Shown piece by piece: positions 1 to 7,296 of a DNA stretch of 64,000 nt. The DNA is taken from the NCBI RefSeq assembly GCF_017303315.1, contig NZ_JAFKOI010000001.1, forward strand, positions 62,001 through 126,000. The letters are read 5' to 3'. The number at the start of each line of letters is the position of its first letter. Within the stretch, counting starts at the first letter, position 1. A program made the position numbers and the translations under genes. Origin of the DNA: Bacillus sp. NTK071 (lineage in GTDB: Bacteria > Bacillota > Bacilli > Bacillales > Guptibacillaceae). The notes beneath the pieces were generated by a model. The model did not search any database, had not been told where the DNA came from, and saw only the letters and a list, made by a program, of their open reading frames with translations.

Positions 1-816
1 CCATTTTTCCCAGAGGTGCTTCGGGGCATTAGCACGAAAGCGCATGAAAAGGAATTTACCATCTATATGTCAACAGGTTCGAAGGAAGAAGATATATTAG
101 AAGGTGTTATGGGTATGGTACATGGTCGACGGGTTGACGGAATTGTCATGCTTTACTCTCGAATCGACGATAAAATTATGAAATTCCTACAAGAGCAAAA
201 TTTCCCTTTCACAGTGATTGGAAAGCCGTTCGCTCTTCCTGACAACATTACACATGTAGATAATGATAACTACAGAGCAGCGAAAGATGTAACGGAGCAT
301 TTTATCAGTAAAGGACATGAGTGTATTGCATTCGTTGGTGGTAATTTAGATCTTGTTGTGACCGTCGACCGCTTGAGTGGGTATGAAAAAGCGCTTCGTG
401 AAGCAGGAATTCCACATAATGATGATTATGTTGTGCATGAGGAGTTTCTTAAAGAAGGTGGACAGGAAGCTGTGATGGAATTGTTCTCCCTTCCAAAGCC
501 GCCTACTGCTCTCGTCGTTGTAGATGATTTAATGGCGCTTGGCATTATGAGTAAGCTTGATGAGATGGGGCTTTCAGTACCAGAAGATGTTTCAATTATT
601 AGCTTCAATAATGTGATGTTAGCAGAATACGCAAGCCCACCTTTAACGTCTGTTGACATTAACATCTTTCAGCTTGGTTATGAGGCAGTCAATTGTTTAC
701 TCGAGAAAATTGCAGACCCTGATACTGACAATAAACGGGTTTGTGTTCCACATAATGTAGTCGAACGCTGGACAGTGAGAACGCTTACTGAAAATGGAAT
801 AGAGAATGTCAAATAG
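1..816 (+). CDS. LacI-family transcriptional regulator, 3' part only
   Basis: The reading frame is open from base 1, so the N-terminal helix-turn-helix lies outside the window and 271 residues are visible. What remains is the periplasmic-binding-protein-like effector domain of LacI/GalR regulators. It begins at PFFPEVLRGI and continues with RRVDGIVMLYSR, the HVDNDNYRAAKD segment, the FVGGNLDLVVTVDRLSGY sugar-pocket segment and the PEDVSIISFNN strand near the C-terminus. Such proteins are dimeric DNA-binding repressors or activators that respond to sugars. The overall wording resembles MalR/MdxR-type maltose regulators of Bacillus, but that is from memory, and no target operon is in view. A hairpin terminator follows at once. 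Confidence 0.9.
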   Translation, partial: PFFPEVLRGISTKAHEKEFTIYMSTGSKEEDILEGVMGMVHGRRVDGIVMLYSRIDDKIMKFLQEQNFPFTVIGKPFALPDNITHVDNDNYRAAKDVTEHFISKGHECIAFVGGNLDLVVTVDRLSGYEKALREAGIPHNDDYVVHEEFLKEGGQEAVMELFSLPKPPTALVVVDDLMALGIMSKLDEMGLSVPEDVSIISFNNVMLAEYASPPLTSVDINIFQLGYEAVNCLLEKIADPDTDNKRVCVPHNVVERWTVRTLTENGIENVK

Positions 817-838
817 CCATCCATAAGGGTGGCTTTTC
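815..838 (+). terminator. Rho-independent terminator of the LacI-type gene
   Basis: An 8-bp stem (AGCCATCC / GGGTGGCT with one G-T pair) around ATAA is followed by TTT. It overlaps the last bases of the stop codon and separates this gene from the convergent ligD operon. Confidence 0.7.
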
Positions 839-840
839 GC

Positions 841-1734
841 TTATTCTTTATTATTTCTACTTAGCCACTCGAGAATCGGTTTAAAGGGTTGTTTGTCTCG
901 TACTAGGTCGAAATTTGAAAAGGGATCTAAGGTACGTTTACTAACATACTTCATCGTATAATTTCTTGGTGTTAGAGTAGAAGTGAGCTCATCCCATTCA
1001 ATTGGGGCTGCTATTAGCCCTTCTGTGTTACCTCGTGCTGAATAAGGTGCGATAATCGTTTTCCCTGCTGCATGCTGCACATAATCGATATAAAGACGTC
1101 CTTTCCTTTTTTCTTTCAGTCGCTCTGTTGTAAAAGAGTCAGGATCTACTTCGGTTAAGTAATTCGCGATAAAACGAGTGAAACGTTTTGTTTGATCATA
1201 GGAATAGGTTTTGTATGGAAGTGGGATATGAATTTGAATGCCCTTATTCCCTGAAAGCTTAATAAAGCCAATTAAATGAAGTTGGTCTAGAATGGTCTTG
1301 ATTTGCTGAGCAGCTTTAATGGCTAAATGAAAATCATTTTTCGAAGGTGGATCGAGGTCGAAAACAATTTCAGATGGCTTTTCAGTGTCATAAGCGGAAA
1401 ACGGCACATGGAACTCAATCGCTGCTTGGTTGCCGAGCCAAAGGAGGGTCTGTCGATCAGAACATACGATTTGATTATGGTCTCCATTTTGAACAGTCTT
1501 GATATAATAGGGCGCATACTCTGGGCAATTCCGCTGATAAAATGCTTCTCCATCTAATCCGTCAGGAAAACGTATGACAGTTAACGGTTTATTGTGCAAT
1601 CCTCGGAGCATTAGTGGCGCAATTGTCGATAGATAGGTAAGATACTCTGCTTTTGTAATAGCAGACCAGAGCAATTTATCTGGATTCGTTATTCCAACTT
1701 CTATGTCATTAACGATGATTGTATGGTGTCCCAC
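841..1734 (-). CDS. ligD: LigD polymerase/primase domain protein (separate gene)
   Basis: A protein of about 297 residues homologous to the C-terminal primase-polymerase domain of Bacillus LigD, which fills and extends ends during non-homologous end joining. Visible motifs are TNPDKLLW near the N-terminus, LTVIRFPDG, the metal-binding FDLDPP, SGNKGIQIHIPL, and YIDYVQHAAGKTIIAPYSAR. In B. subtilis the ligase and polymerase are one 611-residue chain; here they are two overlapping frames. An in-frame ATG at 1740 sits only one base after GGGAGGT. The GTG at 1734 is about 7 bases from it, so GTG is my preferred start. The gene overlaps the ligase gene by roughly 34 bases and is presumably translationally coupled. 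Confidence 0.85.
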   Translation of the reverse strand: MGHHTIIVNDIEVGITNPDKLLWSAITKAEYLTYLSTIAPLMLRGLHNKPLTVIRFPDGLDGEAFYQRNCPEYAPYYIKTVQNGDHNQIVCSDRQTLLWLGNQAAIEFHVPFSAYDTEKPSEIVFDLDPPSKNDFHLAIKAAQQIKTILDQLHLIGFIKLSGNKGIQIHIPLPYKTYSYDQTKRFTRFIANYLTEVDPDSFTTERLKEKRKGRLYIDYVQHAAGKTIIAPYSARGNTEGLIAAPIEWDELTSTLTPRNYTMKYVSKRTLDPFSNFDLVRDKQPFKPILEWLSRNNKE

Positions 1735-2606
1735 GTACATACCTCCCAGGAAGTTTGGAAACAGAATTGCTTAAAGCGAGGTTGTCTTAATTTCTCGTTA
1801 TAGAGATCCAAATATTCCAGTTCCAACACAATCCTTGGTTGAACATATATAAATCCATTCGCTTCTTTCGTTTTATTCCGTTTTATCACTTCAAGTAACG
1901 CTTCTCTTTCTTCTGAAGAAAGCCCATGTGAGAAATGACCAACCTCATAAATTTCTCCTTCTCGTATAACTCCTGTATAGAAATACCCATTTGCTTTTTC
2001 GTAAGCGTAAAGGAAGACGAATGCGATTTTCCAATTCTTTACTTTAAGCCAGTTCTTCGTTCTTTTTCCTACTTTATATAAGCTGTCTATCTTTTTACAA
2101 ACGACACCTTCGCCTTTATGACTATTAACTAGTTCAAAAAGGTTTTGTGCAGAGGCAGAAAAGGCGATCTCAATTAGTACATTTTGATCAGTGCCGTTAT
2201 CTAAGAGATGATGTAGCTCTTTCTTCCTAGCTAGTAAAGGAGAGGATGTTAAGAGCGCTTCATCTTTTTTTAGGAGATCAAAACTGATGAATGATAAGTT
2301 ATTTTCTTTCCGTTTATGAAGTGATTCAAAATCAGCTCTGTAGTTATTAGTAAGCATACAAATTTCCCCGTCCATGATACATGTATCAATCTCCTGCTTT
2401 TTAAGGAGAGAGAATAAATTGTCGTGTAATGTAGGGAAGCGACTGTTTAAATTATGACCGTTACGACTGGTTAGGAATAGAGCTTTTCCATCCCATTCTA
2501 GAATGGCACGGTATCCATCATATTTCACTTCATATATCCATTCATCCTCGTTAGTTGGAAATGAGTGGGAAAGCGTAGGAATCATAGGAAGCATTGAGCT
2601 GCTCAT
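1701..2606 (-). CDS. ligD: LigD ATP-dependent DNA ligase domain protein
   Basis: A 301-residue ATP-dependent DNA ligase that seals breaks during Ku-dependent end joining. The nucleotidyl-transferase motif I, EVKYDGYRA, holds the catalytic lysine at residue 28. Motif III lies in IMDGEICML, motif IV in GEGVVCKK and motif V in WLKVKNWK; an OB-fold-like segment follows to the C-terminus. The start overlaps the ku stop as ATGA, so the operon order is ku, ligase, polymerase. The C-terminal residues FQTSWEVCTW correspond to the junction of fused LigD proteins. The stop codon follows soon after, while the polymerase frame takes over. Whether this is a natural split or a recent frameshift cannot be settled from one genome. 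Confidence 0.88.
   Translation of the reverse strand: MSSSMLPMIPTLSHSFPTNEDEWIYEVKYDGYRAILEWDGKALFLTSRNGHNLNSRFPTLHDNLFSLLKKQEIDTCIMDGEICMLTNNYRADFESLHKRKENNLSFISFDLLKKDEALLTSSPLLARKKELHHLLDNGTDQNVLIEIAFSASAQNLFELVNSHKGEGVVCKKIDSLYKVGKRTKNWLKVKNWKIAFVFLYAYEKANGYFYTGVIREGEIYEVGHFSHGLSSEEREALLEVIKRNKTKEANGFIYVQPRIVLELEYLDLYNEKLRQPRFKQFCFQTSWEVCTWDTIQSSLMT
1738..1750 (-). promoter_or_regulatory. Internal ribosome binding site for the LigD polymerase gene
   Basis: On the minus strand the sequence CTGGGAGGT lies inside the ligase gene, in codons for W-E-V, immediately before ATGTACGTG. GGGAGG to the GTG at 1734 is about 7 bases, an optimal distance, whereas the ATG at 1740 is too close. It supports independent initiation of the downstream half. 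Confidence 0.55.
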
Positions 2607-3430
2607 TTTGCGACTTTCTTCTTTTTAGGCGCTGCTTTTTTCTTTTTCTTTGGAGCTGATTTAGGTGGTGATGAATCGAGACTTGCTTGAAGAGCATCCA
2701 TTAGATCAGCAACATTCTTCTTCGGTTTCTCTTCAACCACTTTAATTTCGTCACCCGATATTTTACTTTCAATTAATGCAAGCATGGCTTCTCGTCGCTC
2801 ATCTTTGTAATTGGACGGTTCAAATTCTGTCGTTAGCTGTTCAATTAATTGCCTCGCTAATTTCTTTTCCTTCTCGCTTACTTCAAGTTCTTCTGGTAGA
2901 TCAGGAACGTTGTCAATCGACCTTACTTCATCGGGAAAATACATTGTTTCTAACATGAGACCTTTACCATAAACACGAACAGCGGCCAAGTGCTGTTTAG
3001 AACGGATCGTAATCTTTGCAATGCCAATCCTTCCTGACTCTTCCATCGCTTGTTTAAGAAGCATGTAAGGTTTACTGCCATTATCATTTGGACCAATAAA
3101 ATAGGACCTGTTAAAGTAAACAGGATCTACATCAGCTAATTCAATAAAGTCAACAATTTCAACGGACTTGCTTTTTTCGTGAGCCAGAGCTTCAATTTCA
3201 TCTTTTTCCATAATGACATATTTACCTTCTTCGTATTCATACCCACGAACAATTTCCTCAGATTCAATTTCGCGATCACAATGAGGGCATTGTTTCTCAT
3301 ACTTAATCGGTGTATGACAGTCTTGGTGAAGATAACGCATCTTAATATCTTTATCCTCAGTTGCCGCATAAAGCTTAACGGGAATATTAACTAGCCCAAA
3401 ACTAATCGCTCCCTTCCACATTGTATGCAT
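2603..3430 (-). CDS. ku: Ku DNA end-binding protein
   Basis: Bacterial Ku, about 275 residues, forms a homodimeric ring on DNA ends and recruits LigD. The N-terminus HTMWKGAISFGLVNIPVK is diagnostic of the family. Two CxxC-type pairs lie further on (QCPHCD, with a preceding QDCH), and the C-terminal tail is lysine-rich (KKKKK and KKKK blocks), the usual extra DNA contact. Three ATGs lie close together at 3439, 3436 and 3430. AAAGGA at 3444-3439 is 8 bases from the one at 3430 and overlaps the first, so 3430 is chosen. It is first in an operon with the two ligD genes, linked by an ATGA overlap. In B. subtilis the equivalent genes act in spores. Confidence 0.95.
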   Translation of the reverse strand: MHTMWKGAISFGLVNIPVKLYAATEDKDIKMRYLHQDCHTPIKYEKQCPHCDREIESEEIVRGYEYEEGKYVIMEKDEIEALAHEKSKSVEIVDFIELADVDPVYFNRSYFIGPNDNGSKPYMLLKQAMEESGRIGIAKITIRSKQHLAAVRVYGKGLMLETMYFPDEVRSIDNVPDLPEELEVSEKEKKLARQLIEQLTTEFEPSNYKDERREAMLALIESKISGDEIKVVEEKPKKNVADLMDALQASLDSSPPKSAPKKKKKAAPKKKKVAK

Positions 3431-3520
3431 GTTCATCATCCTTTCTTTATGGTTAGTTTCTCACTAGATCTCAATTCAATAACTGTAAGTCTCTTCCTAA
3501 GAAAGAGATGTAACATAGAA

Positions 3521-3544
3521 AAAACCTCCTAGAAAGGAGGTTTT
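3521..3544 (-). terminator. Terminator of the SDR gene
   Basis: A perfect 10-bp stem (AAAACCTCCT / AGGAGGTTTT) with an AGAA loop. Read leftward it ends in a run of six T, so it terminates the SDR gene upstream of ku. Its stem overlaps the SDR stop codon. Confidence 0.8.
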
Positions 3545-4412
3545 AGGTTGATAAAAATTGTCCACCATTGATATGAATCGTTTGTCCTGTCATGTATGAA
3601 GAATCATCTGAACCTAGAAGTACATAAGCGGCGGCCAGTTCTTCGGGTTGTCCTGGACGTCCCATCGGCGTATTGGTTCCAAAGTTCTTCACTTTATTCT
3701 CAGAAAAAGTTGATGGAATAAGCGGAGTCCAGATTGGTCCGGGAGCAACACTGTTTACTCGAATACCTTTACCAACAAGTGATTTCGCAAGACTTCTAGT
3801 GAAGGCTGTAATCGCTCCTTTAGTACTTGAATAATCAATCAACTGCTCGTTTCCTTCATAAGCAGTGACAGAAGAAGTGTTAATAATCGCACTTCCTTTT
3901 TTAAGGTGTGGAAGGGCGGCTTTGGTTAAATGGAACATAGAAAAGACATTTGTCCGAAACGTTTTCTCTAACTGTCCGGAAGTAATATCCTCCAGACTTT
4001 GCTTAGGGTGTTGCTCGGCAGCATTGTTAATTAGAATATCAAGCTGCCCATAGTGTTCCATTACCTGGTTAATAACGCTAGCACTAAACGCTTCGTCACC
4101 AATGTCCCCTGACAAGAGAAGACATTCGCTACCTTTATCTTCAATTTGTTTCTTTGTATTTGTGGCATCGTCATGTTCATCAAGATAAACGACCGCTAAC
4201 TTCGCACCTTCTTTGGCATAAGCAATTGCTACTGCTTCACCAATACCACTATCACCTCCAGTGATGAGGGCTACTTTGTTCGTTAACTTTCCTGATCCTT
4301 TATAGTCCTTGTTCTCCGTGAGCGGAGGAGGGGTCATTTCCTGCTCGGAACCTGGTTGGTGATTCTGATGCTGTGCTGGTTGACCACCCGTTTGTCTATC
4401 ATCTGGACGCAT
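3543..4412 (-). CDS. SDR-family oxidoreductase, YhdF/YdaD-like
   Basis: A 289-residue short-chain dehydrogenase/reductase with an extra N-terminal extension of about 40 polar residues rich in Q, G and P. This extension is typical of the Bacillus YhdF/YdaD general-stress group. The NAD(P) motif is TGGDSGIG, followed by NNAAEQ, a catalytic serine in NTSSVTAY, and the YSSTK tyrosine-lysine pair; the C-terminus SYMTGQTIHINGGQF is standard. The substrate is unknown. The start follows AAAGGAG by about 7 bases. A possible sigma-B promoter lies upstream, in keeping with the known stress regulation of this group. It is transcribed alone toward ku and is separated from it by a hairpin. Confidence 0.9.
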   Translation of the reverse strand: MRPDDRQTGGQPAQHQNHQPGSEQEMTPPPLTENKDYKGSGKLTNKVALITGGDSGIGEAVAIAYAKEGAKLAVVYLDEHDDATNTKKQIEDKGSECLLLSGDIGDEAFSASVINQVMEHYGQLDILINNAAEQHPKQSLEDITSGQLEKTFRTNVFSMFHLTKAALPHLKKGSAIINTSSVTAYEGNEQLIDYSSTKGAITAFTRSLAKSLVGKGIRVNSVAPGPIWTPLIPSTFSENKVKNFGTNTPMGRPGQPEELAAAYVLLGSDDSSYMTGQTIHINGGQFLST

Positions 4413-4448
4413 AAGCTTGCTCCTTTCAATTGGCTATATATGAAAGGA

Positions 4449-4474
4449 TTTACCAATACAGCCCTGTTTCAAAC
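4449..4474 (-). promoter_or_regulatory. Candidate sigma-B promoter of the SDR gene
   Basis: On the minus strand GTTTGA (4474-4469) and GGTAAA (4454-4449) are separated by 14 bases, close to the sigma-B pattern GTTTAA-N12-15-GGGTAT. They lie about 40 bases before the SDR start. The call rests on pattern similarity and on known stress control of YhdF/YdaD-type genes. Confidence 0.4.
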
Positions 4475-4557
4475 ATTTATTTTATGAAGTTAATGATGAC
4501 AAGTTTGTTACATGATAAAATAGAGCAAACCCTAATGTAGTTTGTGAGGCGAATGTC

Positions 4558-5721
4558 ATGAGTAGTGATCGAGTTGAATGTCAATTTGAAGAACAGCTTG
4601 CAGGATTCCTTGAATCAAGTCAGCCTATTATCGTAGAGAAATGGTTAGCCATTGCAAGGCTGTCTCCTGACGATCCTTATTATAAGGAAGTTATAAAAAA
4701 TGGAAAGCGAACGGTGGAACTCATTTCACACTACATTCGCAATCCCGACGAAAACTGGATCCAAAAATTGACAAAAAAAGTTGCGGATGAACGAATTAAA
4801 GCGAATGTTAATATCGGTGAGTTTGTAGCCAATATTAACTCAGGTCGTTCAGTAGTCATTTCTGTGCTAAATGAATCTTCGTTTGACCGTAATGAGCTTT
4901 CGAGGGCGCTTGAAATCATTAATAATTATTTTAATGCGTACTTGTATCATTCGATTACAGAGTACACAAATATAAAAGATAGCATTATTCAAGATAAGAA
5001 CAAATTTATACAGGAAATGCACAGTGATCGTCTGACAATCCTTGGGCAGTTAGGTGCGAGTTTCGCCCATGAATTTCGAAATCCTTTAACCTCTATCAAA
5101 GGTTTCCTAAAGCTTCTTGAAGATGATTATGAAGAGAGTAATCAAGTCAGAAAGCATTATTTTGAAATTCTTAATGGAGAAATGAAGAGTCTTGAAGAAA
5201 AGGTTAGTCAGTTCCTTTTTCTTTCAAAGATGCGAGCCATTGATGATAAGCCATTGTCACTTAATTTAAGTGGACTATTGAAGTACACGATTGAAATTGT
5301 GTATCCACGCCTTCTTGAATCAAAGATTGAAGTAGAAACGTTAATTGAACCAGATATTCCTCTATTCGGAGTTGAGGAACAAATCAAGCAGGTTATTCTT
5401 AATATAATGATTAACTCGATTGAAGAGCTGAGTGAAAGTAGATCAAAAAACAGGAAGATTAAAATGAAAGCGAAAGAAGATCGTGGCATAATCGTTATTG
5501 AAATATCAAATAATGGACGACAAATTCCGTCTCACCTGGTTGAAAGTATCTTCCAACCATTTATAAGTACAAAGAAGCTAGGAACGGGTCTTGGACTATC
5601 CGTTTGTAAACAAATCATTGAAAAGCATGATGGGCAGATCTCAGTTCGGACGAGCAGGAAAGAAACAACCTTTGTGATCGAACTTCCAATAATGGTTGAC
5701 AAAGGTGTGAAAGAAGCGTAG
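4558..5721 (+). CDS. Orphan sensor histidine kinase with RsbRD-like N-terminal domain
   Basis: A 387-residue soluble histidine kinase with no membrane segment. The N-terminal 150 residues are helical and resemble the RsbRD-type domain found on some sporulation and stress kinases. The HisKA domain carries the phospho-accepting His171 in AHEFRNPLTSIKGF. The ATPase domain has an N box around Asn286 (NIMINSIEEL) and a G2 box GTGLGLSV at 342-349. The G1 position reads SNNGRQIP instead of the usual D-x-G, so the aspartate that contacts adenine is replaced by asparagine. No response regulator gene is adjacent. By analogy with other Bacillus orphan kinases it may feed the sporulation phosphorelay, but that is inference. 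Confidence 0.87.
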   Translation: MSSDRVECQFEEQLAGFLESSQPIIVEKWLAIARLSPDDPYYKEVIKNGKRTVELISHYIRNPDENWIQKLTKKVADERIKANVNIGEFVANINSGRSVVISVLNESSFDRNELSRALEIINNYFNAYLYHSITEYTNIKDSIIQDKNKFIQEMHSDRLTILGQLGASFAHEFRNPLTSIKGFLKLLEDDYEESNQVRKHYFEILNGEMKSLEEKVSQFLFLSKMRAIDDKPLSLNLSGLLKYTIEIVYPRLLESKIEVETLIEPDIPLFGVEEQIKQVILNIMINSIEELSESRSKNRKIKMKAKEDRGIIVIEISNNGRQIPSHLVESIFQPFISTKKLGTGLGLSVCKQIIEKHDGQISVRTSRKETTFVIELPIMVDKGVKEA

Positions 5722-5763
5722 CTTAATACGTATAATTACGAATTTTAAAAATGCTTTTATATA

Positions 5764-5851
5764 TCCACTAGGGGAGTCATTAACGTGACTGAGACAGGAT
5801 TGCCTGGACCCTTTGAACCTGATCTGGTTAGCGCCAGCGGAGGAAAGTGGA
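5764..5851 (+). ncRNA. TPP riboswitch aptamer (THI element)
   Basis: The conserved thiamine pyrophosphate aptamer is clear: CTGAGA at about 5789-5794, ACCCTTTGAACCTGATCTGG, and the CAGCGGAGGAAAGTGG end. Stem P1 pairs TCCACT (5764-5769) with AGTGGA (5846-5851). It binds TPP and controls the tenA-ykoEDC operon through the terminator just downstream. Confidence 0.96.
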
Positions 5852-5866
5852 GACGGGTGCATTTGT

Positions 5867-5894
5867 AGCCGCTCCATTTTTGGAGCGGCTTTTT
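5867..5894 (+). terminator. Riboswitch-controlled terminator before tenA
   Basis: A perfect 10-bp stem (AGCCGCTCCA / TGGAGCGGCT) with a TTTT loop and a T run, 15 bases after the TPP aptamer. When TPP is bound this hairpin should stop transcription before tenA. Confidence 0.9.
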
Positions 5895-5970
5895 ATATGT
5901 GTCTTGACATATAGAAAGCAGAGATGATGATTCATCTTACGTTTCAAAAATGGTAGTCATTCAGCACCTT

Positions 5971-6014
5971 ACTCCTTTTCCACTTCATCAGGCGGATGAA
6001 AAGCGGAGAGGAGT
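5971..6014 (+). promoter_or_regulatory. Hairpin that would mask the tenA ribosome binding site
   Basis: ACTCCTTTTC (5971-5980) can pair with GGAGAGGAGT (6005-6014), with two G-T pairs. Inside it TTCATC (5984-5989) pairs with GATGAA (5995-6000) around a 5-base loop. The right arm contains the whole Shine-Dalgarno sequence of tenA. It lies downstream of the TPP terminator, so it would be a second, translational layer if it forms. Confidence 0.5.
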
Positions 6015-6020
6015 TTTTTA

Positions 6021-6713
6021 ATGTTATTTACAGAAAAATTACGTGAGGAAGCAGCACCAATTTTCGACGCTATTTATGATCATCCATTTGTGAGAGGGAT
6101 TGCAAATGGAAAGTTAGAGAAGGAACAGCTTGTGCATTATGTAAAGCAGGATTTTGAGTATTTAAATACATTTGTAAGAATTTATGGAGTAGCTATCTCG
6201 AAGTGTGAAGCAAGAGACGATATGGCGCTATTCAATGAACAGATTTCATTCGTGCTCCACAGTGAGGTTCATCCACACAATAATTTGTGTCAAGCAGCGG
6301 GAGTATCTTATGACGAGCTGCAAGGTTATCCACTTGCACCTACTGCTCATCACTATACAAGACATATGTTAGATGCAGCTCATTCTGGTACTCTTGGTGA
6401 AATTATTGCAGCACTATTGCCATGTCCTTGGACGTATCTTGAAATTGGTCAGCGCTTAATGAAAGAAGTTGATCCTAGTGAAGATCACCCGTTCTACGAT
6501 TGGATAACGTTCTATGGAAAGAGGTCGATGGAACCAGTAACAAATCAGCTTCGAAGCATTCTTGATGAGTGGGCCAAAACAGCACCTGAGAAAGAACTGA
6601 AGCGCATTAAGGATTACTTTATTAAAAGCTGTCAATTGGAATACGGTTTCTGGGAAATGGCTTATCAAGTTGAAGAATGGCCGGTTGCATTGCAGAAAGA
6701 GGAAAGAGTATGA
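6021..6713 (+). CDS. tenA: Aminopyrimidine aminohydrolase TenA
   Basis: A 230-residue TenA protein that hydrolyses aminomethyl-aminopyrimidine (and thiamine) to recover HMP for thiamine synthesis. Key residues match the characterised B. subtilis enzyme: Asp44 in KQDFEYLNTF, Cys135 in LLPCPWTYLEIG, and a glutamate in LEYGFWEMAY near residue 207. The protein is cytoplasmic and usually a tetramer. The start is preceded by GGAGAGGAG, which may be masked by a hairpin. It is the first gene after a TPP riboswitch, and its stop overlaps ykoE (ATGA), so salvage and uptake of the pyrimidine are coupled. Confidence 0.96.
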   Translation: MLFTEKLREEAAPIFDAIYDHPFVRGIANGKLEKEQLVHYVKQDFEYLNTFVRIYGVAISKCEARDDMALFNEQISFVLHSEVHPHNNLCQAAGVSYDELQGYPLAPTAHHYTRHMLDAAHSGTLGEIIAALLPCPWTYLEIGQRLMKEVDPSEDHPFYDWITFYGKRSMEPVTNQLRSILDEWAKTAPEKELKRIKDYFIKSCQLEYGFWEMAYQVEEWPVALQKEERV

Positions 6714-7285
6714 AGCTAAAACTATCAGATATTCTAATTACAATCGTAATTGCCCTTGTATTTGGAATCATTTATAAGCTATGGGGGCCTGTATATAGCT
6801 TATTTAAGCCATTTGGTCTTCACGTAGGTGATGTTATTTACGGCATGTGGTTTATTGCTGGAACAGTAGCTATGCTACTTCTTCGTAAACCGGGAGTTGC
6901 TTTACTAGCTGAGACAGCTGCAGCTTCTGGAGAATTTCTTGTTGGCTCAGAATATGGCCTTTCAGTTTTGCTGTATGGCATTGTCCAGGGTCTAGGTACT
7001 GAATTGATGTTTGCACTATTTGGCTATAAGCGTTATACCGCATTTGTTGCAGCACTAGGAGGTATTGCCGCCGCAGTAGGGTCGCTTGTCATGGATGCTG
7101 CTTATGGGTATGTGATGGATCTTGCATTATGGAATTTATTGCTTCTAATTGGAGCTCGGTTGGTTGGAGGCTTCCTGATAGCTGGTCTTCTAGCATATCT
7201 TCTTGTTGAAGCTCTTGAGAAAACTGGTGTTACAAGTCTCATTAGACCGGCAAGTGATGAAGACTACAAAGCACTGGATCAATAA
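6710..7285 (+). CDS. ykoE: HMP/thiamine ECF transporter S component YkoE
   Basis: A 191-residue integral membrane protein with five or six hydrophobic segments, the substrate-binding component of the YkoEDC energy-coupling-factor transporter for thiamine precursors. Features are the N-terminal MKLKLSDILITIVIALVFG, a Gly-rich loop after YGMWFIAGT, and the TAAASGEFLVGSEYG motif. The start at 6710 overlaps the tenA stop as ATGA and is preceded by AGAGGAAAG. A longer frame from 6677 would run through tenA and has no ribosome binding site. Expression falls under the TPP riboswitch 900 bases upstream. Confidence 0.94.
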   Translation: MKLKLSDILITIVIALVFGIIYKLWGPVYSLFKPFGLHVGDVIYGMWFIAGTVAMLLLRKPGVALLAETAAASGEFLVGSEYGLSVLLYGIVQGLGTELMFALFGYKRYTAFVAALGGIAAAVGSLVMDAAYGYVMDLALWNLLLLIGARLVGGFLIAGLLAYLLVEALEKTGVTSLIRPASDEDYKALDQ

Positions 7286-7296
7286 GGAGGAATTAT

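Noticed and set aside
841-2606. ligD as a dead pseudogene
   Set aside because: Both halves keep all motifs, and the downstream half has a good ribosome binding site and start. A functional split is at least as likely.
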